Shown: positions 8,642 through 18,383, counted from the stretch's first letter. The stretch: DNA of 64,000 nucleotides from Lysobacter sp. M2-1 (GCF_022662495.1 NZ_JAKPBU010000003.1:100194-164193), one strand, 5' to 3'. The notes: generated by a model not told the origin, from the sequence alone. Program-made: numbers and translations.

Positions 8642-9770
8642 CGTGCTCGCTCCGCAGGCGGACGATCCGTTGCAGCAAGTCGTCGAAATCGGCCGAGACC
8701 TGCGCCGGGCGCAGCTTGCGCACGCCTTCGCGCGCCTCGACGCCCATGCTCCGGCGGGTCGCGTCGTCGCAACCCAGCCGGCAAACCGCGGCGACGAATG
8801 CCTCGTCATCGCTGCCCTCGATCGCGACGCCGTTGACGCCGTCGATCAGATGCTCCCTCGCCGCGCCATAGCGGAAGGCCACCGTCGCCACGCCGCTGGC
8901 CATGGCCTCGATGGTCACGTTGCCGAAGGTTTCCGAATGGCTCGGGAACACGAACAGGTCGGCGCTGGCGAAATGCGCAGCCAGATCCTCGTCGCGGCGC
9001 AGCCCGCAGTAGACGAAATCCGGATTCGCCCGCTGGATGCCCGCCAGTTCAGGGCCTTCACCGACCCAGACGAAGCGCGCATCGGGGCGTTGCTGCTGCA
9101 GCGCGCGGAAGGCGCGCACCGCCAATGGCAGGTTCTTCTCCGCTGCCACACGACCGAGATAGATCGCAGCCACACCGTCGGGCGCCACGCCCCATGCATC
9201 GCGCAATGCCTGGCTGCGGCGCGCCGGGTCGAAGCGCGTCGTATCGACTGCGCGCGGCAGGTGCACCACATCGCTGAACCGCTCGCCGTTGAGGAAATCG
9301 GCCAACTCGCAGGTCGGCACCAGGGTGGCGTCGGATGTGTTGTGGAAGCGGCGCATCCAGGCCAATGCGACCGGCTGCAGGAACCCGACGCCGTAATCAT
9401 GCGTGTATTCGTCGAACCGGGTGTGGAAACCCGATGCGACGGGAATGCCCAGGCGCTGCGCGGTGCGCATCGCCGACCAGCCCAGCGGACCCTCGGTGGC
9501 GATGTAGATCGCGTCCGGACGGCGCCGCGTCCACAGCTTGCGCAGGGCACGGTGCGCTGGAAAACCAAAGCGCATGCCCGGATAGCGCGGGATCTGCGCG
9601 CTGGGCGTCAGCAGCTCATGCGGTGCAGCGACCTGGTCCGACGTCTGCCGCGGACGCACGACATCGACTTCGTGGCCGCGGTTGCGCAGACCCTGTTCCT
9701 TGGCCAGCACGGTGAGCGCAACGCCGTTGACTTCCGGCGGGTAGGTCTCGGTGACGATCGCATAGCGCAT
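8619..9770 (-). CDS. Family 4 glycosyltransferase
   Basis: Cytoplasmic GT-B glycosyltransferase of 383 residues. The N-terminal TETYPPEVNGVA acceptor-domain motif and the C-terminal E-x7-E type nucleotide-sugar motif (SETFGNVTIEAMASG) place it in GT4. The closest described families are the PimA/PimB and sulfoquinovosyl/mannosyl-diacylglycerol transferases that glycosylate lipids, which fits the adjoining PAP2 phosphatase. The ATG at 9770 is preceded by CGAGGAG at good spacing. An upstream in-frame ATG at 9809 lacks such a site. Sugar donor and acceptor are not determinable from sequence alone. Confidence 0.88.
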   Translation of the reverse strand: MRYAIVTETYPPEVNGVALTVLAKEQGLRNRGHEVDVVRPRQTSDQVAAPHELLTPSAQIPRYPGMRFGFPAHRALRKLWTRRRPDAIYIATEGPLGWSAMRTAQRLGIPVASGFHTRFDEYTHDYGVGFLQPVALAWMRRFHNTSDATLVPTCELADFLNGERFSDVVHLPRAVDTTRFDPARRSQALRDAWGVAPDGVAAIYLGRVAAEKNLPLAVRAFRALQQQRPDARFVWVGEGPELAGIQRANPDFVYCGLRRDEDLAAHFASADLFVFPSHSETFGNVTIEAMASGVATVAFRYGAAREHLIDGVNGVAIEGSDDEAFVAAVCRLGCDDATRRSMGVEAREGVRKLRPAQVSADFDDLLQRIVRLRSEHDAQPALA

Positions 9771-9853
9771 GCGCGGCTCCTCGTTTCGGGGAGCGTGCGC
9801 CGCGCGCATGAAGCGCCGATGTCAGAACCGTGTCGCCACGGTGACAGGGGCCG

Positions 9854-10558
9854 CTAGCCGCCCCGCAGCAGTGGATAGGGGTTGACCGGCGTCCCTTTCC
9901 ACCACTGCTTCTCGGGCCCGAGCAGGAAGATGGCGAAATGCAGGTGTGGACCGTCCGGGCTGGCGTTGCCGGTGCTGCCGACGGTGCCGATCACGTCGCC
10001 GCGCCGCAGCTGCATGCCTTCGTGCAGGCCCGGCGCGTAGCTGTCCAGATGCGCGTAGTAGTAGGCGTAAGTGGCGGAGGGGTCGAACTGGTAGACGGTC
10101 AGGCCGCCTGCGTCGCTGGTGAACAGTTTTTCGACCTTTCCATCCACCGCGGCCACCACGGGAGTTCCGCGCGGGGCCATGATGTCGAGCGCTTCGTGGA
10201 TGCGGGTGCCGCCGCGCGTCTGGTTGTAGGTGTCCCCGAGCTGTTCGGGACGGACGCCGCGGACCGGCATCAGCAGCGCGGTGCCTGGAGGCGTCGCGGA
10301 CGGCGCTGCTACGGGTGGTGCGGAGCTCACGGGCGCCGCGGGCGGAGCAGGAGACGGGGTCGTCGGACCGTGCGGTTCGCCGCTCCGATCAGGTTCGAGC
10401 GGGGCTGCGACATTGCCGTCTGCCGAGGCCCGGACCGTACTGGTCGTCGCAACCGCCGGCGCACCCACGCCGCCGCGATCATGCCGCGTCATCAGGAAGT
10501 AGACGACGTTCGCGCCGACCAGAACGCCGGCAATGAACAGCAGCAGTCCCTTGAGCAT
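9854..10558 (-). CDS. Membrane-anchored M23 (LytM-type) peptidase
   Basis: Predicted peptidoglycan endopeptidase or LytM-type regulator of 234 residues. One N-terminal membrane helix (about 3-22) anchors it with the rest in the periplasm. A Pro/Ala/Ser/Thr-rich linker spans about 35-95, then an M23 domain at about 105-230. Metal ligands are visible as H-E-A-L-D (HxxxD) and the HLHF motif, so the zinc site looks intact and catalysis is plausible. It lies 25 bp downstream of an L,D-transpeptidase gene on the same strand, consistent with a cell-wall remodelling cluster. Confidence 0.88.
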   Translation of the reverse strand: MLKGLLLFIAGVLVGANVVYFLMTRHDRGGVGAPAVATTSTVRASADGNVAAPLEPDRSGEPHGPTTPSPAPPAAPVSSAPPVAAPSATPPGTALLMPVRGVRPEQLGDTYNQTRGGTRIHEALDIMAPRGTPVVAAVDGKVEKLFTSDAGGLTVYQFDPSATYAYYYAHLDSYAPGLHEGMQLRRGDVIGTVGSTGNASPDGPHLHFAIFLLGPEKQWWKGTPVNPYPLLRGG

Positions 10559-10583
10559 GGCTCGCTCCCGTCTCCGTTCGCCG

Positions 10584-11816
10584 TCAGTCCTGCAGGGTCG
10601 CCGGCATGCCGGGAGAGACGACCCTGGCCAGCGCTTCCACGCTCCAATTGGTCATCCGGATGCAGCCGTTGGACTCGCTCTTGCCGATCTTGGCCGGCTC
10701 GGCCGTGCCGTGGATGCCGTAATGATCCTTGGACAGGTCGATCCAGGTCGTGCCCACCGGATTGTTGGGGCCTGCCGGAATTTTCGCCTTGCGGTCGGTC
10801 TTCTTGGTCCCGGCGATCAGCTTGGGATCGAAATGCCAGACCGGATCGCGGGCCACGCCATTGATCTTCCACTCGCCGATCGGCAGCGGGAACTGCGCGC
10901 TGCCGGTGGTCACCGGAAACTGTCCCAGCACCTTGCCCGAATCGTCCAGCAATTGCAGCGCCGAGAGCGATTTGCTCACGACCACCTTGGCCGGTTTGGG
11001 CAGATGCGCGGCGGCAGCGACATGGGGCACGGTGATGGTGGTTCCGGCCACGCTGAAGTCGACGTTCGGATTGAGCTTGTTCAGCAGCGCCGGGCTGGCA
11101 TGGAACTTCTCGCCCAGCGCTTCCTCGACCGAGGAATACGGCAAGGCATCGAGTTGCGATTTCGCCATGGTGTCCGCCGGGATCTCCCGGAACGGCCCAT
11201 CGACATCGTCCTGGGTCAGGGTGTACTCGACCAGGATCGGCGCGGTGTCGGCGTTGAGCCGCTCCCAGGTCGCGGCGTCGAGTTCGCCGGTCGCGGGCAG
11301 GTCGTGCGCCTTCTGGTAGGCGGCGACTGCGCGCGCCTGATTGCTGCCGACCGCGCCGTCGATCTCGCCCGGAGAAAAGAATGCGCGTTCCAGCAGCACC
11401 TGTGCGCGCAGTGGGCTGTCCTTGGCCAGGGTCGCATCGTCTTCCGCGGCCGTCGCCAACGCTGCCGGATCGATCACGACGTCTTGCTGCGAGGGCTGCG
11501 TGACGGCGCCGACCGTGGGGTCTTTCGCGGCCGGATCCGATGGAGCGACGGGCGGCGTGTCATCGGTGGCTTCGATCATGACCTTCGACAGATCAATGCC
11601 GGTGTCGGCGATGCCTTCGCCCACGGCGGCCGGCTGCGGGGCAGCTGCCGGCTGTGGCGAAACGGGAGCGGATGGCGGTGCCGGCTCGGTCCCGGCTGCG
11701 GATTGGGAAGCCGACGGCGTGGACTGGATGCAGGCGCTCAGGCCGGCGGTCAGCGCGAGCAGGGTCGCGAACGAGGTGGAACGTACCGGCAGCAGCATTG
11801 CCTTGGAAGATCGCAT
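10584..11816 (-). CDS. L,D-transpeptidase lipoprotein with peptidoglycan-binding domain
   Basis: YkuD-family L,D-transpeptidase of about 410 residues that should crosslink peptidoglycan or attach proteins to it. The start at 11816 gives a lipoprotein signal ending in LTAGLSAC, so the mature protein is lipid-anchored. A low-complexity Ala/Pro/Gln linker follows. A PG_binding_1-type domain ([27 protein letters not shown]) and a LysM-like stretch come next. The catalytic domain has the signature HGT...SNGCIRM with the nucleophilic Cys. The ATG at 11912 would overlap the next gene and spoil the lipobox, so it is rejected. Confidence 0.9.
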   Translation of the reverse strand: MRSSKAMLLPVRSTSFATLLALTAGLSACIQSTPSASQSAAGTEPAPPSAPVSPQPAAAPQPAAVGEGIADTGIDLSKVMIEATDDTPPVAPSDPAAKDPTVGAVTQPSQQDVVIDPAALATAAEDDATLAKDSPLRAQVLLERAFFSPGEIDGAVGSNQARAVAAYQKAHDLPATGELDAATWERLNADTAPILVEYTLTQDDVDGPFREIPADTMAKSQLDALPYSSVEEALGEKFHASPALLNKLNPNVDFSVAGTTITVPHVAAAAHLPKPAKVVVSKSLSALQLLDDSGKVLGQFPVTTGSAQFPLPIGEWKINGVARDPVWHFDPKLIAGTKKTDRKAKIPAGPNNPVGTTWIDLSKDHYGIHGTAEPAKIGKSESNGCIRMTNWSVEALARVVSPGMPATLQD

Positions 11817-11862
11817 TGGGGTTCCCGATGAGATGTCAAATCGGGCGCGATCCTGCTGCGGC

Positions 11863-12657
11863 TCAACGTGCTGCAGCGTGAAGGGCACCTCCGCCGGCAG
11901 TAATGCGTTCATCCTGGCGACAGCCCAGGTAGCGCGAACCAGTCAGCCAGCGTTCGTCGGGGTAATAGGCGAACAGCATCTGCCCCTGCTTGAGCGAATC
12001 GATCACCTCGCGCGCCACCTGAGGCCGCAGCGCGGGGCAGCCGAGGCTGCGACCGAGCCTTCCCTGTGCGAGTGCCTTGAGCGGATCGACGTACCAGGCG
12101 CCATGCATCACGATCGCGCGCTGTCTGGCCAGGTCGTTGACGCCGGGTTCGAGGCCGTCCATGCGCAGCGAATAGCCGTTCTCGCCATCGTAGGTTTCGG
12201 CGGTGCGGAACAGGCCGATGCTCGATTGCAGGCTGCCTTCGACGTTGGAGAAACGCCGCGCGAGGTTGTCGCCGGTATTGCGGCCATGGGCGACGAATTC
12301 GCTGTACAGCAGGCGTTCCTGCGCCAGATCGAAGACCCACAGGCGTTGTTCGGTCGACGGACGCGAATAGTCGATCACGGCCAGCCGCCGGGCCATGGGC
12401 GCATCGCCGTGGGCGGCCGCGCACTGTTGCGCCTCCAGGGCCAGGCGAATCACCTTGGGATCGGCGACGCCCGCCAGCGTGGCGAGCTTGGTGGCGAGGT
12501 CGGGGGGCGCAACCGGAGGCGCGACCATAGGCGCGATGGTCGGTCTGGGGATCGGAGGAGGTGCGGTAGCCGTCTGCTGCGCCTGGCGCGGAACGCAGCC
12601 CTGGCTGAGCAGCAGTGCCGAAGCCAGGGCGGCAAACCTGAAAGGGCGCAGGGTCAT
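11863..12657 (-). CDS. Murein L,D-transpeptidase catalytic-domain lipoprotein (YkuD_2 type)
   Basis: 264-residue lipoprotein with lipobox LLLSQGC after a Leu/Ala-rich signal and a Pro/Thr-rich linker. The rest matches the second L,D-transpeptidase family: [11 protein letters not shown] supplies the conserved His and GRSLGCPAL the conserved Ser-x-Gly-Cys. Early residues [15 protein letters not shown] are also typical. It is adjacent to a classical YkuD enzyme, giving two differently built L,D-transpeptidase lipoproteins side by side. The ATG at 12657 starts the signal peptide; the upstream in-frame ATG at 12699 does not. Confidence 0.87.
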   Translation of the reverse strand: MTLRPFRFAALASALLLSQGCVPRQAQQTATAPPPIPRPTIAPMVAPPVAPPDLATKLATLAGVADPKVIRLALEAQQCAAAHGDAPMARRLAVIDYSRPSTEQRLWVFDLAQERLLYSEFVAHGRNTGDNLARRFSNVEGSLQSSIGLFRTAETYDGENGYSLRMDGLEPGVNDLARQRAIVMHGAWYVDPLKALAQGRLGRSLGCPALRPQVAREVIDSLKQGQMLFAYYPDERWLTGSRYLGCRQDERITAGGGALHAAAR

Positions 12658-12725
12658 CGCAGCAGGATACCGGGCGCCGCCCTCACATACCTGACTCACG
12701 GCGCACGCCCGTTACCGGGCTGCGT

Positions 12726-13043
12726 TCAAGGGGCGATCACTGTCCCCAGCACCCGCCGGGTTTCCTCTCCGTCCCGGCGCCCGAGCGCTTCGGCGGCCTC
12801 GGCCAGCCATTGCAGTGCCGCATCCGGGCCTGCGTCTTCGACCCGCCGCTGGTACTCGGGCAGCAGCGCGCGCAGGTCGTTCGCCAGCTGGTCGGCCCTG
12901 GCCTGGAAATGCCGCCGCATCACCCCTTCGCCGACATCGTCCAGCTCACCCGCCTCGCGCATCCGCGCTAGCTGGGCTTCGATGTCGCCCAGCACCGGCA
13001 CCTGCGCTTCGGGCAGGTCCCCTTGCGGGGACGGCAGGATCAC
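12726..13043 (-). CDS. Small acidic helical protein, function unknown
   Basis: 105 residues beginning with a GTG that overlaps the stop of the upstream 66-residue gene (shared GTGA), so the pair is translationally coupled. The sequence is charged and predicted all-helical (for example DIEAQLARMREAGELDD and HFQARADQLANDLRALLPEY). It has no signal peptide, membrane segment, cysteine or recognisable catalytic motif. It looks like a small cytoplasmic helical-bundle protein. I do not recognise the family. Its position between polyphosphate and cell-wall genes does not settle a role. Confidence 0.65.
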   Translation of the reverse strand: MILPSPQGDLPEAQVPVLGDIEAQLARMREAGELDDVGEGVMRRHFQARADQLANDLRALLPEYQRRVEDAGPDAALQWLAEAAEALGRRDGEETRRVLGTVIAP

Positions 13044-13240
13044 GAAGTGAAACCCCTGACGTAGCTGTTGAGGGCGGTCTGCGCGACCTCGGGCAAATCC
13101 ACACCTTGCTGCTGCATGGTCTGGCCGATCATCTGGGTGCCGACGTCCACTGCCATGCGCATGAGTTCGCTGGTGCCGCCGGTGACGTAAGCGGCCGCGA
13201 GACGGGCCGCGATGTCGACGATATCGCCGATGCCGAACAT
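13040..13240 (-). CDS. 66-residue conserved-looking small protein with strong ribosome binding site
   Basis: Starts at an ATG preceded by a perfect AGGAGG with ideal spacing, the best Shine-Dalgarno in the window, which makes this short gene credible. The protein (MFGIGDIVDIAARLAAAYV... to ...NSYVRGFTS) is amphipathic with a Gly/Ala-rich first half and a Met/Gln-rich middle (QMIGQTMQQQG). It has no signal peptide. Its stop overlaps the GTG of the following 105-residue gene. It lies 77 bp downstream of ppx on the same strand. Function unknown; the helical pattern would allow membrane-surface association. Confidence 0.7.
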   Translation of the reverse strand: MFGIGDIVDIAARLAAAYVTGGTSELMRMAVDVGTQMIGQTMQQQGVDLPEVAQTALNSYVRGFTS

Positions 13241-13317
13241 GGGAAGCCTCCTGCCATTGGGACGCCTGCAGTTTCGCCGCTTGCAGTGGCCGGGCAAGCT
13301 GGGGCGGACCCTAGGGT

Positions 13318-14859
13318 TCAGGTCCCCACCGTCTGCAACCTGATCCCGAGTCCGGCCATGTCTTCGGGCTCGCCGAGCAGGTCGGCCCTGAGCAGGGGCC
13401 GGCCATCGAGCCAGCCCCGGGGCAGCCGGAGTTCCAGCGCGTTGCCGTCCGCGGTGAGCTGCAGCTCCGGCAATGGCGCATTTTCCTGCGAGCGGTTGAG
13501 CAGCACTGCCAGCCGCAGCAGGGCCGCGCAACGACGGGCGGCCGGAACCAGGCGGTCGGGCAGGGCGTCGAAGGCGGATTTGGGGATCCCGCGGCGATGC
13601 GTGCGCACCAGCGCCGCCAGGAACCGCTGGTCCTGCTGCGAGAAGCCGGCGATATCGGAGTTGGCCAGCACATAGGTGCCGTGCACGTGGTACTGGCTGT
13701 GGGCGATCGCCAGGCCCACCTCGTGCAGTCGCGCGGCCCAGGCCAGCATCTGACGCGCGTCCGCATCCAGCGACCAGGCGTCTGCGACGCGATCGAACAG
13801 CCGCATCGCGGTCGCCAGCACCCGATTGGCCTGTGCGGCATCCACCCCGTAGCGCTGGGTGAGGGCGTGGACCGACGCCTCGCGTGGATCGTCGGCGCCG
13901 CCGCGCCCGAGCATGTCGTAGAGCACGCCCTCGCGCAGCGCGGCTTTGCTCACCGCCATGCGCTCGATGCCGAGCACTTCGAACGCGGCTTCCAGCACCA
14001 GGACGCCACCGGCGATCACCGGCCGCCGGTCGTCGGACAGGTCCGGCAGGTCGATGCGGTCGATCTCGCCGGCCATCAGCATCCGGTCGCGTACCTGCAG
14101 CAGCGCCTCGGCGGTGATCGCGCCCTTGGTCAGCTTCATCGCGGCGCAGATCCCGCCGATGGCCTTGATCGTGCCTGAAGAGCCCAGCGCCTCGTTCCAG
14201 CCGACGCTGCGATAGCGGCGCGCGAACTGCTGGAATTCGGCTTCCACCTCGATCGACGCCTCCCTCCACTTCTTCCTGGTCAGTTTGCCGTTGCCGAAGA
14301 ACCGGCGCGTGCTCGCCACGCAGCCGACCTGCAGGCTTTCGCGTTCGCGCGCATCGAAGCCGCTGCCGATGATGCACTCGGTGGAACCGCCGCCGATGTC
14401 GATCAGCAGCCGCGTCTGTCCGGGCTTGGGCGGCTGCGCATGGGCAACGCCCAGGTACACCAGACGCGCTTCCTCGCGACCGGACACTACTTCGATCGCG
14501 TGGCCCAGGGCGGTTTCCGCCGGCATCAGAAACGCCTGTGGCGAGGCCAGCGCGCGCACGGTGTTGGTGGCGACTGCGCGTACCCGCTGCGGCGGGATGT
14601 CGCCGATGCGCTGGCCGAAGCGCGACAGGCATTCCAGCGCACGCTGGCGGACCACCGGATCCAGTCCACCTTTGCCGTCCAGTCCCTCGGCCATGCGCAC
14701 GGTTTCGCGTAGCCTGTCGACGATCCGCAGCTGCCCCAGCGTATGTCGCGCAACCACCATGTGGAAGCTGTTCGAACCCAGGTCGAGTGCGGCGAGCAGG
14801 TCGCCGTCGCTCAGCGCGGAGCCGACCGGTTCCGGGTCCTGGCGCGCGGCGTCGTTCAT
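13318..14859 (-). CDS. ppx: Exopolyphosphatase / GppA family phosphatase
   Basis: Ppx/GppA-family enzyme of 513 residues that removes terminal phosphates from polyphosphate (Ppx) or hydrolyses pppGpp (GppA). The ASKHA-fold phosphate motifs are LAALDLGSNSFHMVV near the N terminus, LLIDIGGGSTE at about 155, and the GSSGTIKA segment. A C-terminal HD-like helical domain (WAARLHEVGLAIAHS...HGTYVLANSDI) gives the long Ppx form. The ATG overlaps the ppk stop by ATGA, so polyphosphate synthesis and breakdown are translationally coupled. The much longer open frame extending upstream runs antiphase through ppk and is not real. Confidence 0.92.
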   Translation of the reverse strand: MNDAARQDPEPVGSALSDGDLLAALDLGSNSFHMVVARHTLGQLRIVDRLRETVRMAEGLDGKGGLDPVVRQRALECLSRFGQRIGDIPPQRVRAVATNTVRALASPQAFLMPAETALGHAIEVVSGREEARLVYLGVAHAQPPKPGQTRLLIDIGGGSTECIIGSGFDARERESLQVGCVASTRRFFGNGKLTRKKWREASIEVEAEFQQFARRYRSVGWNEALGSSGTIKAIGGICAAMKLTKGAITAEALLQVRDRMLMAGEIDRIDLPDLSDDRRPVIAGGVLVLEAAFEVLGIERMAVSKAALREGVLYDMLGRGGADDPREASVHALTQRYGVDAAQANRVLATAMRLFDRVADAWSLDADARQMLAWAARLHEVGLAIAHSQYHVHGTYVLANSDIAGFSQQDQRFLAALVRTHRRGIPKSAFDALPDRLVPAARRCAALLRLAVLLNRSQENAPLPELQLTADGNALELRLPRGWLDGRPLLRADLLGEPEDMAGLGIRLQTVGT

Positions 14860-16946
14860 CCGCAGATGCCGGCCAGCAACGAGTGTTGCGCCGAATGCGG
14901 CGTGGTGCCCAGCTCGGCTGCGAGCTTGCGGTACACGCCGTCGGATCCAAGCTCCCAGGCGTTGAAGGTATCGGCCAGATAGTTGTCCAGCGCCTGCTCG
15001 CGCACGCGCCGCGCGAGTTCCGGGTCGAGGATGGGGAAGCAGGTTTCGACCCTGCGCAGCAGATTGCGCTCCAGCCAGTCGGCGCTGGCGCAGAACAGTT
15101 CGGGCTCGCCGCCATTGGCGAACCAGTACACGCGGCTGTGCTCGAGAAACCGCCCGACGATGGAGCGCACGCGGATGTTGTCGGACACGCCCGCGACGCC
15201 CGGACGCAGGGTGCACGCGCCGCGCACGATGAGCTCGATCGGCACGCCGGCCTGCGAGGCTGCGTACAGGGCGCGGACCACATGCGGTTCGTTGAGCGCG
15301 TTCATCTTCGCCACGATCCCCGACGGCCTGCCGGCGCGCGCATGGTCGGCCTCGCGCCCGATCCGTTCGAGCACGCCGGGCAGCAGGGTGAAAGGCGATT
15401 GCAGCAGGCGCTTGAGCCGGATCGCCGGCGCCAGGCCCGAGAGCTGCTGGAAGATCTGGTGGACGTCGCTGCCGATCTCCGGATCCGCGGTGATCAGGCC
15501 GATATCGGTATAGACGCGTGCCGTGCCGGAATGGTAGTTGCCGGTGCCCAGGTGCACGTAGCGGCGCAGCTTGCGGCCTTCGCGCCGTACCACCAGCAGC
15601 ATCTTGGCGTGGGTCTTGTAGCCGACCACGCCATACACGACCTGGACGCCGGCATCCTGCAGCCGGTCGGCCAAGCCCAGATTGGCTTCCTCGTCGAAGC
15701 GCGCGCGCAGCTCCACCACCACGGTCACGTCCTTGCCGTTGCGCGCCGCCTGGATCAGGTGTTCGACGATGGCCGAATCCTTGCCCGTGCGGTACAGGGT
15801 CTGCTTGATGGCCAGGACGTTGGGATCCGCGGCGGCCTGCTTGATCAGTTCCAGTACCGGCGCGAACGAGTCGAATGGATGGTGCAGCAGCACGTCGCCG
15901 CCGGCCACCCGTTCGAAGATGCTTTCCGAGTCGCGCAGCTGCCGCGGCTGGAACGGCGGAAACTTCAGGTCCGGCCGCGCGACCAGGTCGTAGACCTGCA
16001 CCACGCGACTGAGGTTGACCGGACCATTGATGCGGTAGACGGCATTTTCCGGCAGTTCGAAGTTGCGCAGCAGCGTGCCCACGATCGCATCCGGGCAGTC
16101 CTGCGCGATTTCCAGCCGCATCGCGCGCAGGTAGCCGCGCCCGACCAGTTCGTCGCGCAGGGCCAGCGCCAGGTTTTCGACTTCGTCCTCGTCCAGGATC
16201 AGTTCGGAATTGCGGGTCACACGGAACTGGTAGGCGCCCTTGACCTTCATGCCGGGAAACAGTTCGTCGACGAACGCCGATAGCACCGTGGACAGGAACA
16301 CGAAGTCGTGGAACTGGTCGCCATCGCCGTCGGCATCGGGCAGGCGGATGATCCGCGGCAGCGAGCGCGGCGCGCGCACGATCGCCAGGTGCCCCTCGCG
16401 GCCGAACGCGTCGCGGCCTTCCACAACCACGACGATGTTGAGCGACTTGTTGAGGATTTTTGGGAACGGATGGGCCGGGTCCAGCCCCAGCGGCGAAAGC
16501 ACCGGCAGGATCTCGTCGCGGAAATAGGTGCGCAGCCACGCGACCTGTTCCCGGGTCCATTGATCGCGCTGCAGCAGGCGGATGCCCTGCTCGGACATGG
16601 CCGGCCGCAGGACCTCGTTCCAGCAGGTGTACTGCGCATCCACCAGTTCGGCCGCGCGGTCGTGGATCCGCTTGAGCACGGTGACGGGCGACAGCCCGTC
16701 GGCAGGCAGCGGGGTGCCGAAGTCCTGCGCATGGCGGACGGTGGCGGCGCGGATCTCGAAGAACTCGTCCAGGTTGGTGCAGCTGATGCACAGATAGCGC
16801 AGGCGCTCGAGCAGCGGCATCGATGGATCCTGCGCCTGCGCCAGGACCCGGAAGTTGAAGTCGAGCTGCGACAGTTCCCGGTTGAAGTACAGGGAGGGGT
16901 CGGCGAGCGGGTCGCCATCGGCCGGGAATTCGGGCAGTGCGTTCAT
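14856..16946 (-). CDS. ppk: Polyphosphate kinase 1
   Basis: PPK1, 696 residues, the usual length. It reversibly polymerises the gamma-phosphate of ATP into polyphosphate. Recognisable landmarks are the N-terminal YFNRELSQLDFNFRVL, the middle domain with DPSMPLLERLRYL, and the catalytic region with KTHAKMLLVVRREG and LGTGNYHSGTARVYTD carrying the autophosphorylated histidine. The start ATG (16946) overlaps the phoR stop as ATGA. Together with a Pho box ahead of phoB this ties polyphosphate formation directly to phosphate starvation signalling. Confidence 0.96.
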   Translation of the reverse strand: MNALPEFPADGDPLADPSLYFNRELSQLDFNFRVLAQAQDPSMPLLERLRYLCISCTNLDEFFEIRAATVRHAQDFGTPLPADGLSPVTVLKRIHDRAAELVDAQYTCWNEVLRPAMSEQGIRLLQRDQWTREQVAWLRTYFRDEILPVLSPLGLDPAHPFPKILNKSLNIVVVVEGRDAFGREGHLAIVRAPRSLPRIIRLPDADGDGDQFHDFVFLSTVLSAFVDELFPGMKVKGAYQFRVTRNSELILDEDEVENLALALRDELVGRGYLRAMRLEIAQDCPDAIVGTLLRNFELPENAVYRINGPVNLSRVVQVYDLVARPDLKFPPFQPRQLRDSESIFERVAGGDVLLHHPFDSFAPVLELIKQAAADPNVLAIKQTLYRTGKDSAIVEHLIQAARNGKDVTVVVELRARFDEEANLGLADRLQDAGVQVVYGVVGYKTHAKMLLVVRREGRKLRRYVHLGTGNYHSGTARVYTDIGLITADPEIGSDVHQIFQQLSGLAPAIRLKRLLQSPFTLLPGVLERIGREADHARAGRPSGIVAKMNALNEPHVVRALYAASQAGVPIELIVRGACTLRPGVAGVSDNIRVRSIVGRFLEHSRVYWFANGGEPELFCASADWLERNLLRRVETCFPILDPELARRVREQALDNYLADTFNAWELGSDGVYRKLAAELGTTPHSAQHSLLAGICG

Positions 16947-18277
16947 GCGGAGCGGACGATGGTGGTCGACATGGCGTCGCGGGCGTGTACCCGCTCGCCG
17001 CCGAAGTGGCAGGAGAACGTGCTGCCGCGCCCGACCTCGCTGCGGATCTGCAGCCGCGCCTGGTGCAGCTGCAGCACGTGCTTGACGATCGACAGGCCCA
17101 GCCCGGTTCCGCCGCTTTCGCGCGAGCGGCTGGTGGAGACCCGGTAGAAGCGCTCGGTGATCCGGGGCAGGTGCGCGGCGGGAATGCCATAGCCGCTGTC
17201 CTCGACCGCAAGCACCGCGCCGCCATCGTCGCTGCGCGCGAAGCGGATGACGATGCTGCCGCCCGCCGGTGTGTACCGGATCGCGTTGCTGACCAGGTTC
17301 GAAAACGCGCTGTGCAGCTCCTTCGTGGAGCCCCACAGATCGACCATGGCGCTGTCCTCGACCTTGACCTGGTGGCGTCCCTGGCTCAGCGCCTCGGCCT
17401 CGCGCCGCAGCGTGGCCAGCATGGGCGCCATCGCCACGTTCTCGTCGGGTAGTGCGTCCTGCGCCTCGAGCCGCGACAGGGTGAGCAGGTCTTCCACCAG
17501 CTGGGTCATGCGCTGGGACTGGCGGCGCATCTCCGCCAGCATCGGCGCCCATTCGGGCTGGTCATCCGGGTCGAGCATGTCGAGATAGCCATGCACCACG
17601 GTCAGCGGCGTACGCAGTTCGTGTGACACATTGGCGACGAAATCGCGACGCATCTGCTCCAGCCGCATCATCTTGGTCACATCGCGCGCCACCAGCAGCC
17701 ACAGCTCGTCCGAATAGGGAATCAGCCGCAGATTGAGCCGCAGGTCCGGGTTGACCGGCGAGGCGACATCCTGCAGTGGTTCGGCGCTGCGGCCGCCACT
17801 GAGCCAATGGGCCATGGGCAGCGGTTGCAGGCGCGCGCCGAGCGCGGCGCCGATGTCCTGCGGGTAGCGCAGGCCCAGCAGCGGACCGGCGGCTTCGTTC
17901 AGCCACTGCACCCGCTGGCTGTTGCGCTCCACGACCACCACGGCATCCGGCAGCGCCGCGGCGGCTGCGCGGTAGGCGCGCAGCATCGCCACGAGGCGGC
18001 GCTTGCGGCTGCGCATTTCGCTCTGACCGCGATGCAGCAGGCGATCGAGTTCGTTCCAGATGCCGGTGCCCTGCGGCGGTGCCAGGCGTTGGCGCGCGGT
18101 CAGGCGCAGGAGCACGTTGCGCAACTTCCAGTAATGCCAGGCGACCACGCCGAGCGCGGCCAGCGTAAGCACCGGCCACGGCTGCCCGACGAGCAGACCG
18201 GCCGCCAGTGCGGCGGCCAGGATCAGCACCAGTTGGCCGAGTGTCTTGGTCCAGGCGGAGCGCGCGCGTGCGGGCAT
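16943..18277 (-). CDS. phoR: Phosphate regulon sensor kinase PhoR
   Basis: Membrane histidine kinase of 444 residues, partner of PhoB. Two hydrophobic segments (about 13-31 and 35-50) with a short link place most of the protein in the cytoplasm, as in known PhoR. A PAS-like domain covers about 100-200. The H-box NVSHELRTPLTVVHGYLD puts phospho-His at 219. The ATPase domain shows FSNLVSNAIRYTP, DSGYGIP and GTGLGLSIVKHV. The in-frame extension upstream to 18439 lacks a ribosome site and reads like non-coding sequence, so the ATG at 18277 is used. Confidence 0.93.
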   Translation of the reverse strand: MPARARSAWTKTLGQLVLILAAALAAGLLVGQPWPVLTLAALGVVAWHYWKLRNVLLRLTARQRLAPPQGTGIWNELDRLLHRGQSEMRSRKRRLVAMLRAYRAAAAALPDAVVVVERNSQRVQWLNEAAGPLLGLRYPQDIGAALGARLQPLPMAHWLSGGRSAEPLQDVASPVNPDLRLNLRLIPYSDELWLLVARDVTKMMRLEQMRRDFVANVSHELRTPLTVVHGYLDMLDPDDQPEWAPMLAEMRRQSQRMTQLVEDLLTLSRLEAQDALPDENVAMAPMLATLRREAEALSQGRHQVKVEDSAMVDLWGSTKELHSAFSNLVSNAIRYTPAGGSIVIRFARSDDGGAVLAVEDSGYGIPAAHLPRITERFYRVSTSRSRESGGTGLGLSIVKHVLQLHQARLQIRSEVGRGSTFSCHFGGERVHARDAMSTTIVRSA

Positions 18278-18383
18278 GGGGAGCAGTGTATTCAACTGGC
18301 TTGTCGTCCGTGATGTAGGCGACCGCCAGCGTGACTGCCCAACGTGACAGGAGGTCGAAGGCCCCCGGCCGGCCGCAGGGCAG

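Noticed and set aside
13318..17226. 1302-residue frame apparently fusing ppx with sequence antiparallel to ppk codons
   Set aside because: The part above 14859 is out of frame with ppk, Arg/Pro/Ala-rich and without motifs; it is a GC shadow of ppk, not a fusion.
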